A DNA stretch of 64,000 nt, from NCBI GenBank assembly GCA_030549495.1, contig JAUIRK010001041.1, positions 930,001 to 994,000 on the forward strand. The letters are read 5' to 3'. The stretch's first letter is position 1, and the number at the start of each line of letters is the position of its first letter. The DNA comes from Nectonema munidae. Lineage: Eukaryota; Nematomorpha; Nectonematoida; Nectonematidae. The notes below the pieces were generated by a model, which searched no databases, was not told where the DNA came from, and was given only the letters and a program-made list of their open reading frames with translations. A program made the position numbers and the translations under genes. Positions 36,457-46,600 of the stretch are shown piece after piece.

Positions 36457-36659
36457 TTAAAAGAATCGACTTAGACATATTCTATAATCACTTTTCCCAA
36501 TTAATTATTATTAATTGGAGGGTAAGAAGAAAGTGTAAAATATTTTTAAGTATTATCTTTTGAAAATGTGCGATCTTTAGGCAAAAGCTTGCTAATCATT
36601 GAAATCTATATTTTTCCCCTGCGATTATTATTCTTCTTTGTGAGTGTTCAAAATTTATT

Positions 36660-36775
36660 ATACAGTGATTTTGTGCAATAAACCCAGCACCATTATTATC
36701 CGACATTACACCTGCACTGTTAGCTCCTAATCCCACCATAACTGCACGGATTTTATCAAGTCAAATTTCGTTGTT
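36660..36775 (-). pseudogene. Putative hAT-type transposase fragment
   Basis: The minus strand encodes IRAVMVGLGANSAGVMSDNN and a following NHC-like segment. This resembles the transposase phrase 'vglG.DGAsVM.G...Gv...' before a conserved His-Cys, as in hAT-derived proteins. It is short and without inverted ends, so the assignment is tentative. Confidence 0.4.
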
Positions 36776-36802
36776 TGTAATTCGCATTGCATCACTAATT
36801 CT

Positions 36803-36860
36803 CAGTGTTTCTCAAACTGGAGTCCGCGGTCCCCTAGAGGATCGCGAAGCAGTTCCGTTG
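36803..36860 (+). mobile_element. hAT left terminus
   Basis: CAGTGTTTCTCAAACTGGAG followed by TCCGCGGTCCCC is a typical hAT terminal phrase. It lies about 390 bp upstream of the ZBED-type hAT transposase relic and is likely the left end of that element. A TTAA MITE sits between them. Confidence 0.6.
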
Positions 36861-37053
36861 GGACTAAGAAGTGGTTAGTTAGTGGATCGTTTTGCGCAAC
36901 ATAGTGCACCAACATTGGGTCATTTGCGATTTTTGCCAATAAGTCACATTAAAAAGAATAGAAAATTTAGTCTTTGAATTGAGTTTAACTATTTTTATTT
37001 TTTTAATTGCTTTTCACTCCCGATTTGATAGATCTAAATGGATATTTTCTTAA

Positions 37054-37172
37054 CCCGTTAACAGCCACAATAATCAGACGATATTTAATGTAAAGCAGAA
37101 GATTTGTATTAAAAAGCATCGATAAATGCAGACGATTTGATTTTTGTAAGGTCGAGTGTGGTCGATAACCGG
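37054..37172 (-). mobile_element. TTAA-flanked MITE, diverged copy G
   Basis: TTAA is at 37050-37053 and 37173-37176. Inner CAGACGAT motifs are in inverse orientation relative to copies A-D. The ends CCCGTTAACAG and CGATAACCGG are diverged from the main group, suggesting a subfamily shared with the fragment at 29900. Confidence 0.65.
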
Positions 37173-37184
37173 TTAATCGCAAAA

Positions 37185-37790
37185 AATGAAATATGACGAC
37201 TCATATCTGAAATTTGGTTTTACTGCTTAACGTCTGGTGAAGAAAAGGAACATATGTGTCTTTTGTGTTTTGAAGTGTTAGCATCCACTTTTTTAAAATT
37301 CGGCAAGTTAAAAATGTACTTAGAAATGAAGCAATCGAGTTCAGTAAACAAAAATATTGTCTATTTTAAATGTCGAGCTGAATGATTGCATTAATGCAGA
37401 TTTGATAAGATAGGAATGTTTTTGCAAAATATTATTTGTGGTTTGAAAGCCTTTTATAAAGTTTCAGAAGAATAACTGTTGTCAAAAAGTCCCTCGACGT
37501 AGGAGAACAGTTGATATTTAACTTCCTGCAAAATACCATATTGAATGTGCTGAAAGTTGAAGCATATCTTCATGTCAAACGATACCGTAATAAGGCTTAA
37601 TACGAGAGATGTCTGATAACATAATGTCGCAAGTGGTTTTATTGATTGGGAATTCGATTTTCAACCTTTTTACAATTCAGCTTGATGAAACAACGGATTC
37701 CGCAAACTTAGCTTAGCCTTGTGTTTACGCCTGCGCTCCTGATGAGGAGATATAATTCTATTTTTCATATGTTTATGATTTCATTTTTCT
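37185..37790 (+). pseudogene. ZBED-type hAT transposase relic
   Basis: The plus strand encodes MKYDDSYLKFGFT then HMCLLCFEVL and a KLK.YLE segment, matching the N-terminal BED-like zinc finger region of ZBED5/ZBED8-type hAT transposases (YDDSYL.FGFT...P.C..C.EVL.N...P.KLKRHLE). Farther on, IGNSIFNLFTIQLDETTDSA matches the catalytic-domain phrase 'F.lQLDETTDvs'. Stops and frameshifts are scattered throughout. The product would be a DNA transposase. The C-terminal part is missing here; a related C-terminal piece lies near 42.8 kb. Confidence 0.7.
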
Positions 37791-37799
37791 TCTAATTAG

Positions 37800-38085
37800 A
37801 TTAAAAGATTACATCTTTTTTTTAAATTTTTTTCCAGATGATGATCAATCAAATAAATCAAATTATGTTAGAGACGTCAAAAATTACCTTTATTAAAAAT
37901 GTTATATTCAAATGATTATAAAAATGAAATGAACTACTTTTTAGTTGGTTTGTGAACTCTTCAAAGATGTAATTTAAAACTATTAAAACTTGTTCATCGC
38001 CTCTTATCTTTATACATTTTTACAAAGTCTCAATTACCTTAAAAAAATTCAATATAAAAAAGTTGACTAAATAAAACTTTAACCC
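37800..38085. other. Non-coding, nothing recognised
   Basis: AT-rich sequence between the hAT relic and the next MITE copy. Confidence 0.3.
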
Positions 38086-38092
38086 ATTTACG

Positions 38093-38211
38093 ACAAATGT
38101 TCCTATTTTGGAATATAAGTAATTTCATCTTCGTCTGCTTTTTTCAATGACTTTGAATATAAATCGTCTGCGTTTTTTAGATATCGTCTGCTTTGCTTGG
38201 GCTTAAATGGG
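38093..38211 (+). mobile_element. TTAA-flanked MITE, copy D
   Basis: TTAA is at 38089-38092 and 38212-38215. The ends are CCCATTTACGAC and CTTAAATGGG. The inner CGTCTG motifs are retained. About 119 bp. Confidence 0.85.
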
Positions 38212-38871
38212 TTAAAATAAAATAATAAATTGTTTTAGAAAAAGTGTATTAGAAAACAAGAGTTAACTTTGTTGTCCTTTATGAGCTCTGCTCATTATGC
38301 TACGTTTACTACTAAAAAAACTGCGTTATATTTATCGTTACTTTGAATAAAAAAAACGCTTTGTTATCTTTATCGCTAAATTAGAAGAAAGAGGGTCTTT
38401 TAGTCATCGGTACATCAAAAAACATTTTTTTTCTTTTGCGTTAAATGTTTTAAAATTTTGAAAGAAAACACATAAAATTTGCTGAAATGGCTTCTTTTTA
38501 ATTCTCTTATGTAATATATGCCATTATTACTTTAAGTTCGTCCATTTTTTATTTCAAGTTCGTCCGTTTTTATTTCAACTTCGTCCCTTTTTACATTAAC
38601 TTTTATTCTACAGTAAAAATTCATTAAAATAAATTAATTTTTTCTTAATTTTACAATCATGAAATGACAAGTAACACTGTAGTATAAGATTTAGGAATTA
38701 TAAAAATTTTTATTAATAAAATTAAATATTAAATTAACAAATTGGGTGATTTGTGCATTAAAAACATAAGCTAATTTTTTTCTTTTTTTCATAACAGAAA
38801 ATAAAATAAAATAGCACAAAATGTCTCATAATGTAAAAAACTACTCATAAATTTTACCTTTTTAAAATTAA

Positions 38872-38881
38872 CCCATTTACG
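38872..38881 (+). repeat. Possible remnant TTAA-MITE left end inside the transposon
   Basis: TTAA (38868-38871) followed by CCCATTTACGCA resembles the left end of the TTAA MITEs, but the rest of the MITE is absent. It may be chance. Confidence 0.25.
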
Positions 38882-38954
38882 CACAGATTTGAGAAAAATG
38901 TGTTTTTTTGTTTTTCACATTAGTCTGCTTTGAAACAATATATATACGCATTTC

Positions 38955-39903
38955 TTGGGTCGAAACTCTTGTTTACCAATGTATAACAAAACCGCAAGTG
39001 AGAAAAGGTCTGAGCTATTAAAAATAACCAAGGCTGATGATGCTTTAACCATTCTTGAAGCGTCAAAGATTCGCGCAATAAATTATTCCACAGCCAAATC
39101 AATTATGCAAAAGCATCAAGATAATTTAATCAACTCTACTCCCAACAAGCATGGTGAACAACGCAAAGAGTGTCTTTTCTCTGATGAAAAACTTGAATAT
39201 CTTAAAAGTTTGGCTAAATCAAATCATTTCTACACTTTGGAGGAATTGAAGCGCTCTACTCGCTGACTTCAATTCATAAAAAATTTTGTTAATAATTGTC
39301 TCAAAATTACGTTAACAAATGACAACAAAGAAATAGAATCAGTGAAGACTCTTGATTAGATTTTAAAGAACTCACAATAGTTCAGTGAGTTTGCTCCAAA
39401 GTCTCAAGAAAGAATTCGTTTTGTAGATGGAAGCGGATTCAATCTGCATATGGGCCGCACTCAAGCTAAAGCTAACTAACTTTAGTGTCCCTACTTTTTG
39501 TGGGAATGTGTTTCTTTAATCGTGGCAATGAATTGCTAGAAAGTTGTATATCTATCAAATGATAGAGAACCAAAGTTGCAATTTAACTGTATTTTTAATT
39601 TTTTATGAAAGAGCTTATTGTTAAAACCGAACAACGAGCGTCGATTATTCCTGACAATGCAAGAATACATAAAACGGAGCCATTCAAAAATTACATTGAA
39701 AGTCATGCCAAATATAGGCTTGAATTTTTTGTGTCTCTACTCGTACATGCCGTGCAAAAACATTTTTTCAAAAGTAAAAGCTACAGGCAAGAGCTTATTG
39801 GCTTCTCAAAATGATCAAACTCTTTGTCTCATATCAATACAGCAAAGTATTGAGACCGTGAATGCTTTGGACTGCAGCAATTTCCATCGATTTATGCTGT
39901 GAG
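38955..39903 (+). pseudogene. IS630/Tc1-type transposase, broken
   Basis: The first 103 codons form an N-terminal helix-turn-helix region (ALTILEASKIRAINYSTAKS, then FSDEKLEYLKSLAKSN). After interruptions come the catalytic core pieces: FVDGSGFNLHMGRTQAKAN (first Asp region) near 39420-39475, IIPDNARIHKTEPFKNYIES (second Asp region) near 39645-39705, and NIFSKVKATGKSLL near 39760. The usual PYSP.LNPIE block is degraded. Several stops and frameshifts break it, so it cannot be active from this copy. The product would have cut and pasted the surrounding element. Confidence 0.75.
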
Positions 39904-40214
39904 CAATCTTAATGTTGCTTTATCTGGACAGCTTTATTCGTATTGAATTTTGTTTTTTTTTAAATAATTTTTTTTGCTTTTAATAGTTGTATTATTATTT
40001 TAATATTCAATAATTTTGAATTTTACTGATTTATTCAAACAACCTAAAAAATATAAAAACTATTGTTTTTTTTCATTTTTTGCGTAAGAATCAAAAATAT
40101 TTATTTTAAAACTTTAGAATAGTAAGATCAAAATTTAGCTTTTAACACAAAAAATAGAAACATAGGACAAGGTAAAAAAGGCGAACTTGAAGTAAAAATG
40201 GACGAACAAGTAAA

Positions 40215-41125
40215 AATTAACTAATAAAGAACATCGTAAATTAGCATTAGCTATTTAAGAACTCACGCTAATCATATATATGCTAAATATTATATGGGAA
40301 TGGTTGAATTGGTCAATCAGATCCGAGAATTTTGTGTAGTTTATTTGTACAGTCAACATTTATTTAGGAGATGTTAAAAATAATTGGTCAGAACTCTAGC
40401 GTGATTAGATTGGTTAAAAATGAAAAATATTCAAAATTTTTATCCAATCACATCAAATACTTTGCATACTCTTTCATCCCGTGACAAAAAACTACAGTTG
40501 CGCCTTAACATTGGTGTCTATTCAAAACATTCAAGTTTTCTATATTATTTGCGAATTTTTCAAAGTTTTATCATTTGAATTGTGGAATTTTTTAAGTTTT
40601 TGATATTATATTTTAGTGGGGTATTTCATCTAAAAGGGACACATTTGCACCGCTTTTTTCAAACTATGAGAAGGATGGCCAAATCCTGAATATGAAGCCG
40701 AGATCGTCGAAAATCAAAGCCACATAAACATACAGGACCATCTGAGATAAAGTCTCAAAAACAGATAGCTTCAGATTTGTGTTACTTATAATACATACAG
40801 CCCGTCGCCCGACTCTAAGTACAGAGGGGGGGGGGGGCAAAACTGATTTTAATGGCGCATGGACTGTAAGAAAGTGTATATATTTATATATTTGAAGGGA
40901 GTTTCAAAGGGTGGAGGGGGGTTAATAACTAGTTTTTTTAGAGGATTAGAGACACTGACCTATGGAGTGAAGCCTCAAAATCTTGTTTCAATTTTCCAGC
41001 CGATTTCTGCATCCGCCACTGATTAGAGACCAAAAATAAGAAGTGGGATATACTAAATATTTACTTAAGACAAATTATTATAAATTTAAATTTATAATAA
41101 TATAAATTTTGCCTTTACAAGAGAA
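40215..41125. other. Intergenic with hAT-like end
   Basis: A poly-G run lies at about 40824-40838. At 41011-41021 an inverted hAT-like end (CAGTGGCGGATGCAG on the minus strand) is visible. No gene is supported. Confidence 0.3.
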
Positions 41126-41133
41126 CTCTTTAA

Positions 41134-41262
41134 CCCATTTAAGGCCAAGCAAAGCAGACGATATCTAAAAAAACGCAGACGATTTATATTCAAATCATTG
41201 AAAAAAGCAGACGAAGATGAAATTACTTATGTTCCAAAATAGGAACATTGGTCGTAAATGGG
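41134..41262 (-). mobile_element. TTAA-flanked MITE, copy E (inverted)
   Basis: TTAA is at 41130-41133 and 41263-41266. It is the reverse complement of copies C and D, with ends CCCATTTAAGGCC and GGTCGTAAATGGG. It is 129 bp long. Confidence 0.85.
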
Positions 41263-41291
41263 TTAAATGCGAAAGGTTAGCGTACGCGGAG

Positions 41292-41410
41292 TCACATCGT
41301 TAATTTATACAAGTAAGGAATTCAACTACGCCACAAAGATTGACTTAAAGAACGCGTTTTACGGGATACGCATCCACCCGGCATACCAGAAGCTCTTCGG
41401 CTTTACATCC
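41292..41410 (+). mobile_element. Reverse-transcriptase fossil of an LTR- or DIRS-type retroelement
   Basis: A short frame with the phrase KIDLKNAFYGIRIHP matches the RT block 'k.DL..AFy.i.IHP' of LTR-like or DIRS-like retroelements. Only this small piece of pol is recognisable. It is broken and old, with no terminal repeats seen. Confidence 0.55.
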
Positions 41411-41414
41411 TAAT

Positions 41415-41940
41415 AGAACTAATGGCATCCTAATAGAATTCCTAATAGAAGAATGTAAAAGTAATAGTGGATATTAAGAATTACCAATTTGTTTTGAACA
41501 TATATCACTAATTTTTCTTCTTGTTGATCAAAAAGGTAATTCGACTTGGTGGTAAAATCCTCGTAGTTATCCGCAGTTATTGTGAGCTAACAGTACACGT
41601 GTAATTTTGGGTAATAATGGTTTGCATGTTAATTGGTCAAAAAAATCTTAATAAACTTTGAAAATATAAATAAAAAAAAATGTTCGCCTCCCTCAAATTT
41701 TGCGTGCCCCTGATTAAAATAAGATTTTAGAGAAGGCATTATTTGTCCATCTTTAAAATAGATAATCAAGACCCAGCAACATTCTTTTTAAATCACATGT
41801 ATCATTTTTGATCGTTCACGACGTTGACATCTTTTTTTGTTTAGGTAATTGTTCTCTATCCAATAGTAATTGATATGTATACATGTATCATCAACTGAAT
41901 GTTGACAATTGAGAAAGATTTCTGTAAAATGTAGAATGTC
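41415..41940. other. Non-coding, nothing recognised
   Basis: AT-rich sequence between the retroelement fossil and the CpG-rich patch. Confidence 0.3.
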
Positions 41941-41949
41941 ATGGCTTGC

Positions 41950-42310
41950 TTCCATCTCTATCCCATAAAAAAGGAGAGGGACAAATTAGCAACAGCTACA
42001 GCACTCTTCTTCCTGACGTCACCGCGACTTTGCTCGCCTTTCTTCTCGTGCACCTCATCACTACTTGCTCTCTACCACTCCTCTTACGTCATCTCGTTTC
42101 AGCACTCAAACACGCCTTTCGCGCTAAAATCTCCTCTCACTCGCCTTCGTTCATAATATGAGTGATGGCACTCCCTGTGGATTGGGTCATCATCAGGTAT
42201 CCTTTTGGCTATACCTCTGTTTTTGAGATTGAGTGGTCAGTGTGTGTGTGTATTAGATCCTTCCGCCGCTTGTAAAATTTTGCCCACACCCGCGCGCCCG
42301 CACATTATTA
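41950..42310 (+). promoter_or_regulatory. CpG/C-rich candidate promoter with CRE sites
   Basis: This stretch stands out from its AT-rich surroundings by its C and CpG content. It contains a perfect palindromic CRE, TGACGTCA (42014-42021), and a second CRE-like TTACGTCA (42084-42091), both within 150 bp upstream of a short candidate coding exon (42158-42196). CpG remains dense to about 42305. The direction (plus) is suggested by the candidate exon and the downstream myosin tail. The site pattern is seen; promoter activity is inferred. Confidence 0.4.
42158..42196 (+). CDS. Candidate first coding exon (13 codons)
   Basis: ATG begins MSDGTPCGLGHHQ, ending CATCAG before a GTATCC donor, in phase 0. 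It follows the CRE-bearing patch. The next plus-strand host exon I recognise, the myosin tail exon at 47938, also starts in phase 0, so a direct splice would keep frame and yield a tail-only product. That link is speculative. It could instead be a short chance ORF or the start of an unrelated gene. Confidence 0.25.
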
Positions 42311-42439
42311 TTATGCACCTGCTCCACACTTAATTTTAAAACCAACAAGTTAAAATTTAGACCCTCAACTATCCATCCAACTTAACAAATAAGTATTTCA
42401 TTTTGGTAAAAAAAGACTTCAAACTCTGCTGAAACAAAG

Positions 42440-42880
42440 AGGAGAGATATGCAGAGAAATGGAAGAAAGATTTTCTTTTTCAAGTGATGTTCCACTACAA
42501 GATGTCACTTCATTTGCTAACATTAAAAAATATTTTCAACCCTGTCAAAAGCTTATTGATGCTTAGCGACAGGATTCCAAAAATAATTTCTGAGCCGAGC
42601 TTCAGCAGTTTTATTCATATGCGCGCCATAAATTTAGTGAAACAAAAGGGAGTAAAAACAGGATGTAATCGTCATGCTGAACAGCGCTGTGGAGCCGGAA
42701 AAATAGTTTGCGTCTCCGACTCCACCTATTTTTAATTTTGCGACTGCAACTTCTGTCCAAGTCAAGTCAGCGTGATTTTGTGTGTCCTTGTTCCATTTGC
42801 TTCTACCTACAAGTGCGAGGAAAGGTTTTCAATTTTTATAAATTTAAAAACAAGAAATAGATGCTAGATTGTGTGTCGTA
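42440..42880 (+). pseudogene. hAT transposase C-terminal relic
   Basis: Frames on the plus strand read EMEERFSFSSDVPLQDVTSF and, after interruptions, VPFASTYKCEERFSIFINLK. The latter resembles the hAT C-terminal dimerisation phrase '..aSTYLCE.gFS...IKtK.RNRL' of ZBED-type transposases, the same family as the relic at 37.2-37.8 kb. It is decayed with several stops. Confidence 0.5.
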
Positions 42881-42943
42881 GATGGCATGAGAAATAATCC
42901 AACAAACATTAGGTCATTAATTTTAAAGCTGGCACTCAAGTAC

Positions 42944-43015
42944 CAGTGGCGTATCCAAGGGGAGGGGGGGGGGCTCATGGGCCTAGGCCCCCTCATGAAA
43001 AATGGCTTCGAAAAT
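42944..43015 (+). mobile_element. hAT-like left end
   Basis: CAGTGGCGTATCCAAGG followed by G-rich sequence and GGGCCTAGGCCCCC (a palindrome). It is similar to ends at 22028 and 46529. Confidence 0.4.
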
Positions 43016-43204
43016 TACCTTTACATGTATAAAAAATAAATTTTTATTCATGGCAAAATAATGTTAAAAATATGAAAACATAGGTAATTAGTGATTCTAA
43101 AAGATATAATATAGCTGTCGTATTCTCTGAAGACTTTTTGTAAAATTGCAAAAAATTTGACTTTACAGTTCAAAAAAAACGTGAGCATTTATCATAAAGT
43201 TTAA

Positions 43205-45481
43205 CACTAGAAAGACGAGAAAAAAAGTATACCTATAAAGACAAAAGGGTCAAAATGACAACTTTTTTTTTAATTTTGAAATTATTTAAAAAAGATTTTA
43301 CAAAAAGTTTATTTTTTTACTTTTAATATTTTGTGTGTGTCAATTATCAAATTTTCACTTTTTGTAGCATTTTCTACATATGATCCTTCTTTTAAAAAAA
43401 CATTCTCCACAAGCAAATTTTCCGCATCTTTTACATTTTTCCAGTTTTGTTTTTACAATTTTTAGTTTGGCAAAGCTTTCTTCTAGATGTACTTGTTTCC
43501 TGATCATCGAAAAGTGAATCCTCCCATGAAGTTTCTGAAAGTTGAGAGCTGCTAACAACTAATTCTTCAACCACCTTTAAGATAAAATTTCGGCGAGAAA
43601 TCAAAGAGTCATTAATTTTTTTGTACAGTATGTAGGCGTTGATGGTTGCTAAATCCAAAACATTAAACCATACTGCCAAAGGCCATCTTTGAATCTTACT
43701 CCTAGTTTCAGTCTTACTCCAGATTTTGAAGTATATAGCTTAGTCATTTGGTCGATAATATCAACTCCATATTTTGTAGCATTATAAAACAAAACAGTTT
43801 CAGGCTTCTTCTTCTTAACTTCAGAAATTTCAACAGATTTTGTGTGTAAAGAGCTTATTATAAGAACAAGCTTGTTTTTTTGGCTTTATAGGCGGTTGGC
43901 GATAAGTCATCCTCGCTATAAAAAACCTTGGATGAAAATAGATGCATTTTATTGGTTTCTTTCAAAATTTTTGGGATTTCTTTTTTACTAGATTTAATTT
44001 TTCCAACCAAGCTGGTTTTTTGCTGCGCTAACTTTTGACATAATGCTTTAGAAGTGAAGAAGTTGTCTGTAATTATATTATAGTCGTTGTTAAAAATTTT
44101 ACATTGCTCTAGTAGTTTATCAACGACGTAATAGCCTAATGGCATATTATTTCTATCTTCATTCTTTCCTAAATAAGGGAAGCCTCCACAAATATATTTT
44201 GAATTTACTTCTACCAGCAACCAAAACTTTATCCCAAATTTGTCAGGCTTGTTTGGGAGATATTGAGTAAACGGGCATCTTGCCTTCGTTGAAAAAATTT
44301 GCTCGTCTATAGTAAGATTACAATCTGGCATGTAACATTTGACGCAATTGTCTATGAAAAGATTCCATATATCCGAGAAAAGAGCAAACTTATCATTTCC
44401 AAGCCTCTGTCAAGCTTGAAAAGTTGTACTCCCCATTTTTAGACCAAAAAAGTTTAGTAGGAAAGTTTTTACCTCCAAGCACACCACGTAATAAAGTCAA
44501 AGCTAGAACTTTTCCAACTCCTGCAACTTCCTATCCTGGCTTGTGTTTTGTAGCCTCTAAGTTGGTACATTTTTGAATAAAACGCAACATATTTTCGGAA
44601 ATAAAACATTGAAAAGCAGAAGCGCATGTCTTATCTACATTTCGATAAGAAAAAACTGTTGGACCACTTTTCACTGTTAAAATGTTTTGTTGTTGAAAGC
44701 GTTGAAATTTGAGGATTCATACCAAGTGGTTCCATCGATACCTGTCGTAGAGTCAATATTTGCCGAAAAAACTTCTTCAACTGATGAAAGATCATCTGAC
44801 GACTCAGTGTGATTCAAAAAATTGTAACCAATATCGTTTTCTCCATCACTTTTGTCTGAAAAAGATTCAGATCCAGAGTCTCCTTCTTCAATACTTCGGA
44901 TAAAGCACAAGGCATTTTTAGCAGCTTCTCTTTGTGACTTTGTTTTATTCATTTGAAATTGATGTTCAATCTTACTTCAAAAGGACTTCAAAAAGGGTAT
45001 AATACGCATAAAAAGATGTGATGTAAACAAAATTATTACAGACTATGCTCACACTATAAGAGTGAAATAATGACACTGATAAATATCTATCAATCATAAA
45101 AGATCATTATCAACGCGTCTTTTCAGACATACACAATGAAAGACAAAAGAATGCTACTCAATAAATCAAAATTCCCAGCTGTTGTTTTGAAAAATCATAA
45201 AAAAGCTCTAATTACTTTGACAGATGCGATTGTCCCCATGAAGGGTCCTTATAATGAAAATTATGTCAAATGGTCATTTTGACCACTTCGTCTTTGTAGA
45301 TATATCATGCTCTACACATAAAGCAACAAAATATTTTACAAAAAAGTTGAGTAAAAAACAAATTTTAAGTCAACTCATTAAAAGTCAAAAAAGGACTAGT
45401 AATTTTACTGATGTAATCTTTGTTAATTTTTTGTGAAAAAAAAACTATTGTGGTCAATTTGACCACTTTATCTTTCTAGTG
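43205..45481 (-). mobile_element. piggyBac-type DNA transposon with intact ends
   Basis: It is flanked by TTAA on both sides (43201-43204 and 45482-45485). The terminal inverted repeat is CACTAGAAAGACGAG at the left, with CTTTATCTTTCTAGTG as the right end. Subterminal palindromes lie near both ends: GGTCAAAATGAC near 43249, TGGTCATTTTGACCA near 45270 and GTGGTCAATTTGACCAC near 45449. At 2277 bp it is a typical full length. It encloses a frameshifted piggyBac transposase on the minus strand. The ends look usable in trans. Confidence 0.9.
43355..44952 (-). pseudogene. piggyBac transposase, frameshifted
   Basis: From the N-terminus: MNKTKSQREAAKNALCFIRS then an acidic Ser/Asp/Glu-rich stretch (44952-44677). 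Next is the RGVLGGKNFP region (about 44480), then DEQIFSTKARCPFTQYLPNK and KPDKFGIKFWLLVE (44330-44200), matching the catalytic region 'lDE.mv.fkGR...kqYmp.KP.kwGiK.w.l.d', then ITDNFFTSKAL (the second Asp). After a frame break, AVWFNVLDLATINAYILYKK matches the last catalytic block. The C-terminus is a Cys-rich finger (CKRCGKFACGECFFKRRIIC) typical of piggyBac. Several frameshifts and at least one stop break it. No host exaptation is suggested. Confidence 0.85.
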
Positions 45482-45499
45482 TTAAATAAAGGATATCGC

Positions 45500-46190
45500 A
45501 CTTATGGAAGTTGTTTGCTTGCAAAATTCGCCTAAAACCTTTTTCTGATGAGATGATCACAAGGACATTCTTCTATCGTGCTAATTTTCTAGAAAGATCA
45601 CACTATTTTATTTAAATATAATGCCTAAACAATATCCCTGTGGTATATATATTGATGCTTATACTCCAAATAGTGTAATATGTATATTGTGTATACATGC
45701 ATCTGTCGAATCACGCATGTACTAGATAATCCCCATATGTTGTCTTGTAGTAATTATCACAGCTCGCATGTAAACTCAATAATCTCTCTTCCTACTTTTT
45801 GATTCGATTAACGCGTTGTCAAGAAGATAGGCACGCGCTAGTAGGCGTGATAGTATTCCCTCCCTTGTTATAACATGCTGGCTGATCATATTATACGCTT
45901 TCTCTACACAAAGCCCAGATAAGAATCAATATAACAGGCAATAACGATCCGTTGCACTTTGTGCTATGCATGCATTTGATTTATTCTGGAAAATACCCAC
46001 TGCTATTTGTTGTTTATGCTTTAAATGATTTTTCCATTTTTCTTTCTCCTGTCATCATCACCCTATTCCCACCCCTTCTTATGGAAAGGCTTAGAAAATT
46101 TTGCTACTTTTTCCTGAATTGCATTTTCTTCTTTCTTATGATTTCCTCCTTTTGGGTATGTTCTTTTCATCTTATATTTTAAATGATCCT
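45500..46190. other. Non-coding, nothing recognised
   Basis: No motor-domain exon, repeat or element end found. A 76-codon frame at 45952-46182 is hydrophobic and T-rich by composition only. Confidence 0.3.
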
Positions 46191-46194
46191 TTAA

Positions 46195-46282
46195 AACTAA
46201 AATCTCCTCTACCAAAATCCCCGAAAACTAAAGTCAATGCTACCTTAGTTTTCGGGGATTTTGGTAGCTGGGATTTTAACTA
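46195..46282. mobile_element. Palindromic MITE, ACCAAAATCCC family
   Basis: It is about 88 bp with arms of roughly 35 bp: CTACCAAAATCCCCGAAAAC at the left and TTTTCGGGGATTTTGGTAG at the right, separated by about 15 bp. The outer phrases TAAAATCTCC and GGGATTTTAA are also roughly inverted. A diverged relative is at 13361-13497. Confidence 0.7.
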
Positions 46283-46528
46283 AGGACCTCTGGCTCCTAG
46301 ATCGGATTATGGGGCTTTTGTAATTCATAGTTTAGTTGGGGTAGAAATTCTACAATTAATATGATATGTAGAAAAGGTATAGATATAAATTTTTTTCTTT
46401 TGTAATAAATATGTACATTTAAAATGTTCTATACTATTATAAGTATATTTTTTCGAGATTTTAAAATATGGGCATCATCTTAAATTTGCTCTTCCCATTT
46501 TATTTTCAAACATTAAAATAATAGAATA

Positions 46529-46600
46529 CAGTGGCGTAGCCAGGACGTGTGCACTGTCCCTCCATTTTCGCTAGGTGCCTCCTTATTATAACTCTATCTG
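46529..46600 (+). mobile_element. hAT left end
   Basis: CAGTGGCGTAGCCAGGACG is a common hAT-type terminus. A hAT transposase C-terminal relic lies 320 bp downstream on the same strand. Confidence 0.5.

Larger units (their letters stand above)
38530..40210 (+). mobile_element. IS630/Tc1-mariner-type DNA transposon
   Basis: The element has inverted ends and TA flanks (38528-38529 and 40211-40212). The left end carries three direct repeats of a TTTCAAGTTCGTCCNTTTTT type unit (about 38530-38600). The right end has two inverted counterparts (GGCGAACTTGAAGT, GGACGAACAAG). It encloses a broken transposase on the plus strand. At 1681 bp it is close to full length for this superfamily. Ends diverge from each other only slightly, suggesting moderate age. 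Confidence 0.75.

Noticed and set aside
41941-42161. Overlapping 71-codon frames in the CpG-rich patch
   Set aside because: They reflect C-rich composition with no stops; the patch looks regulatory.
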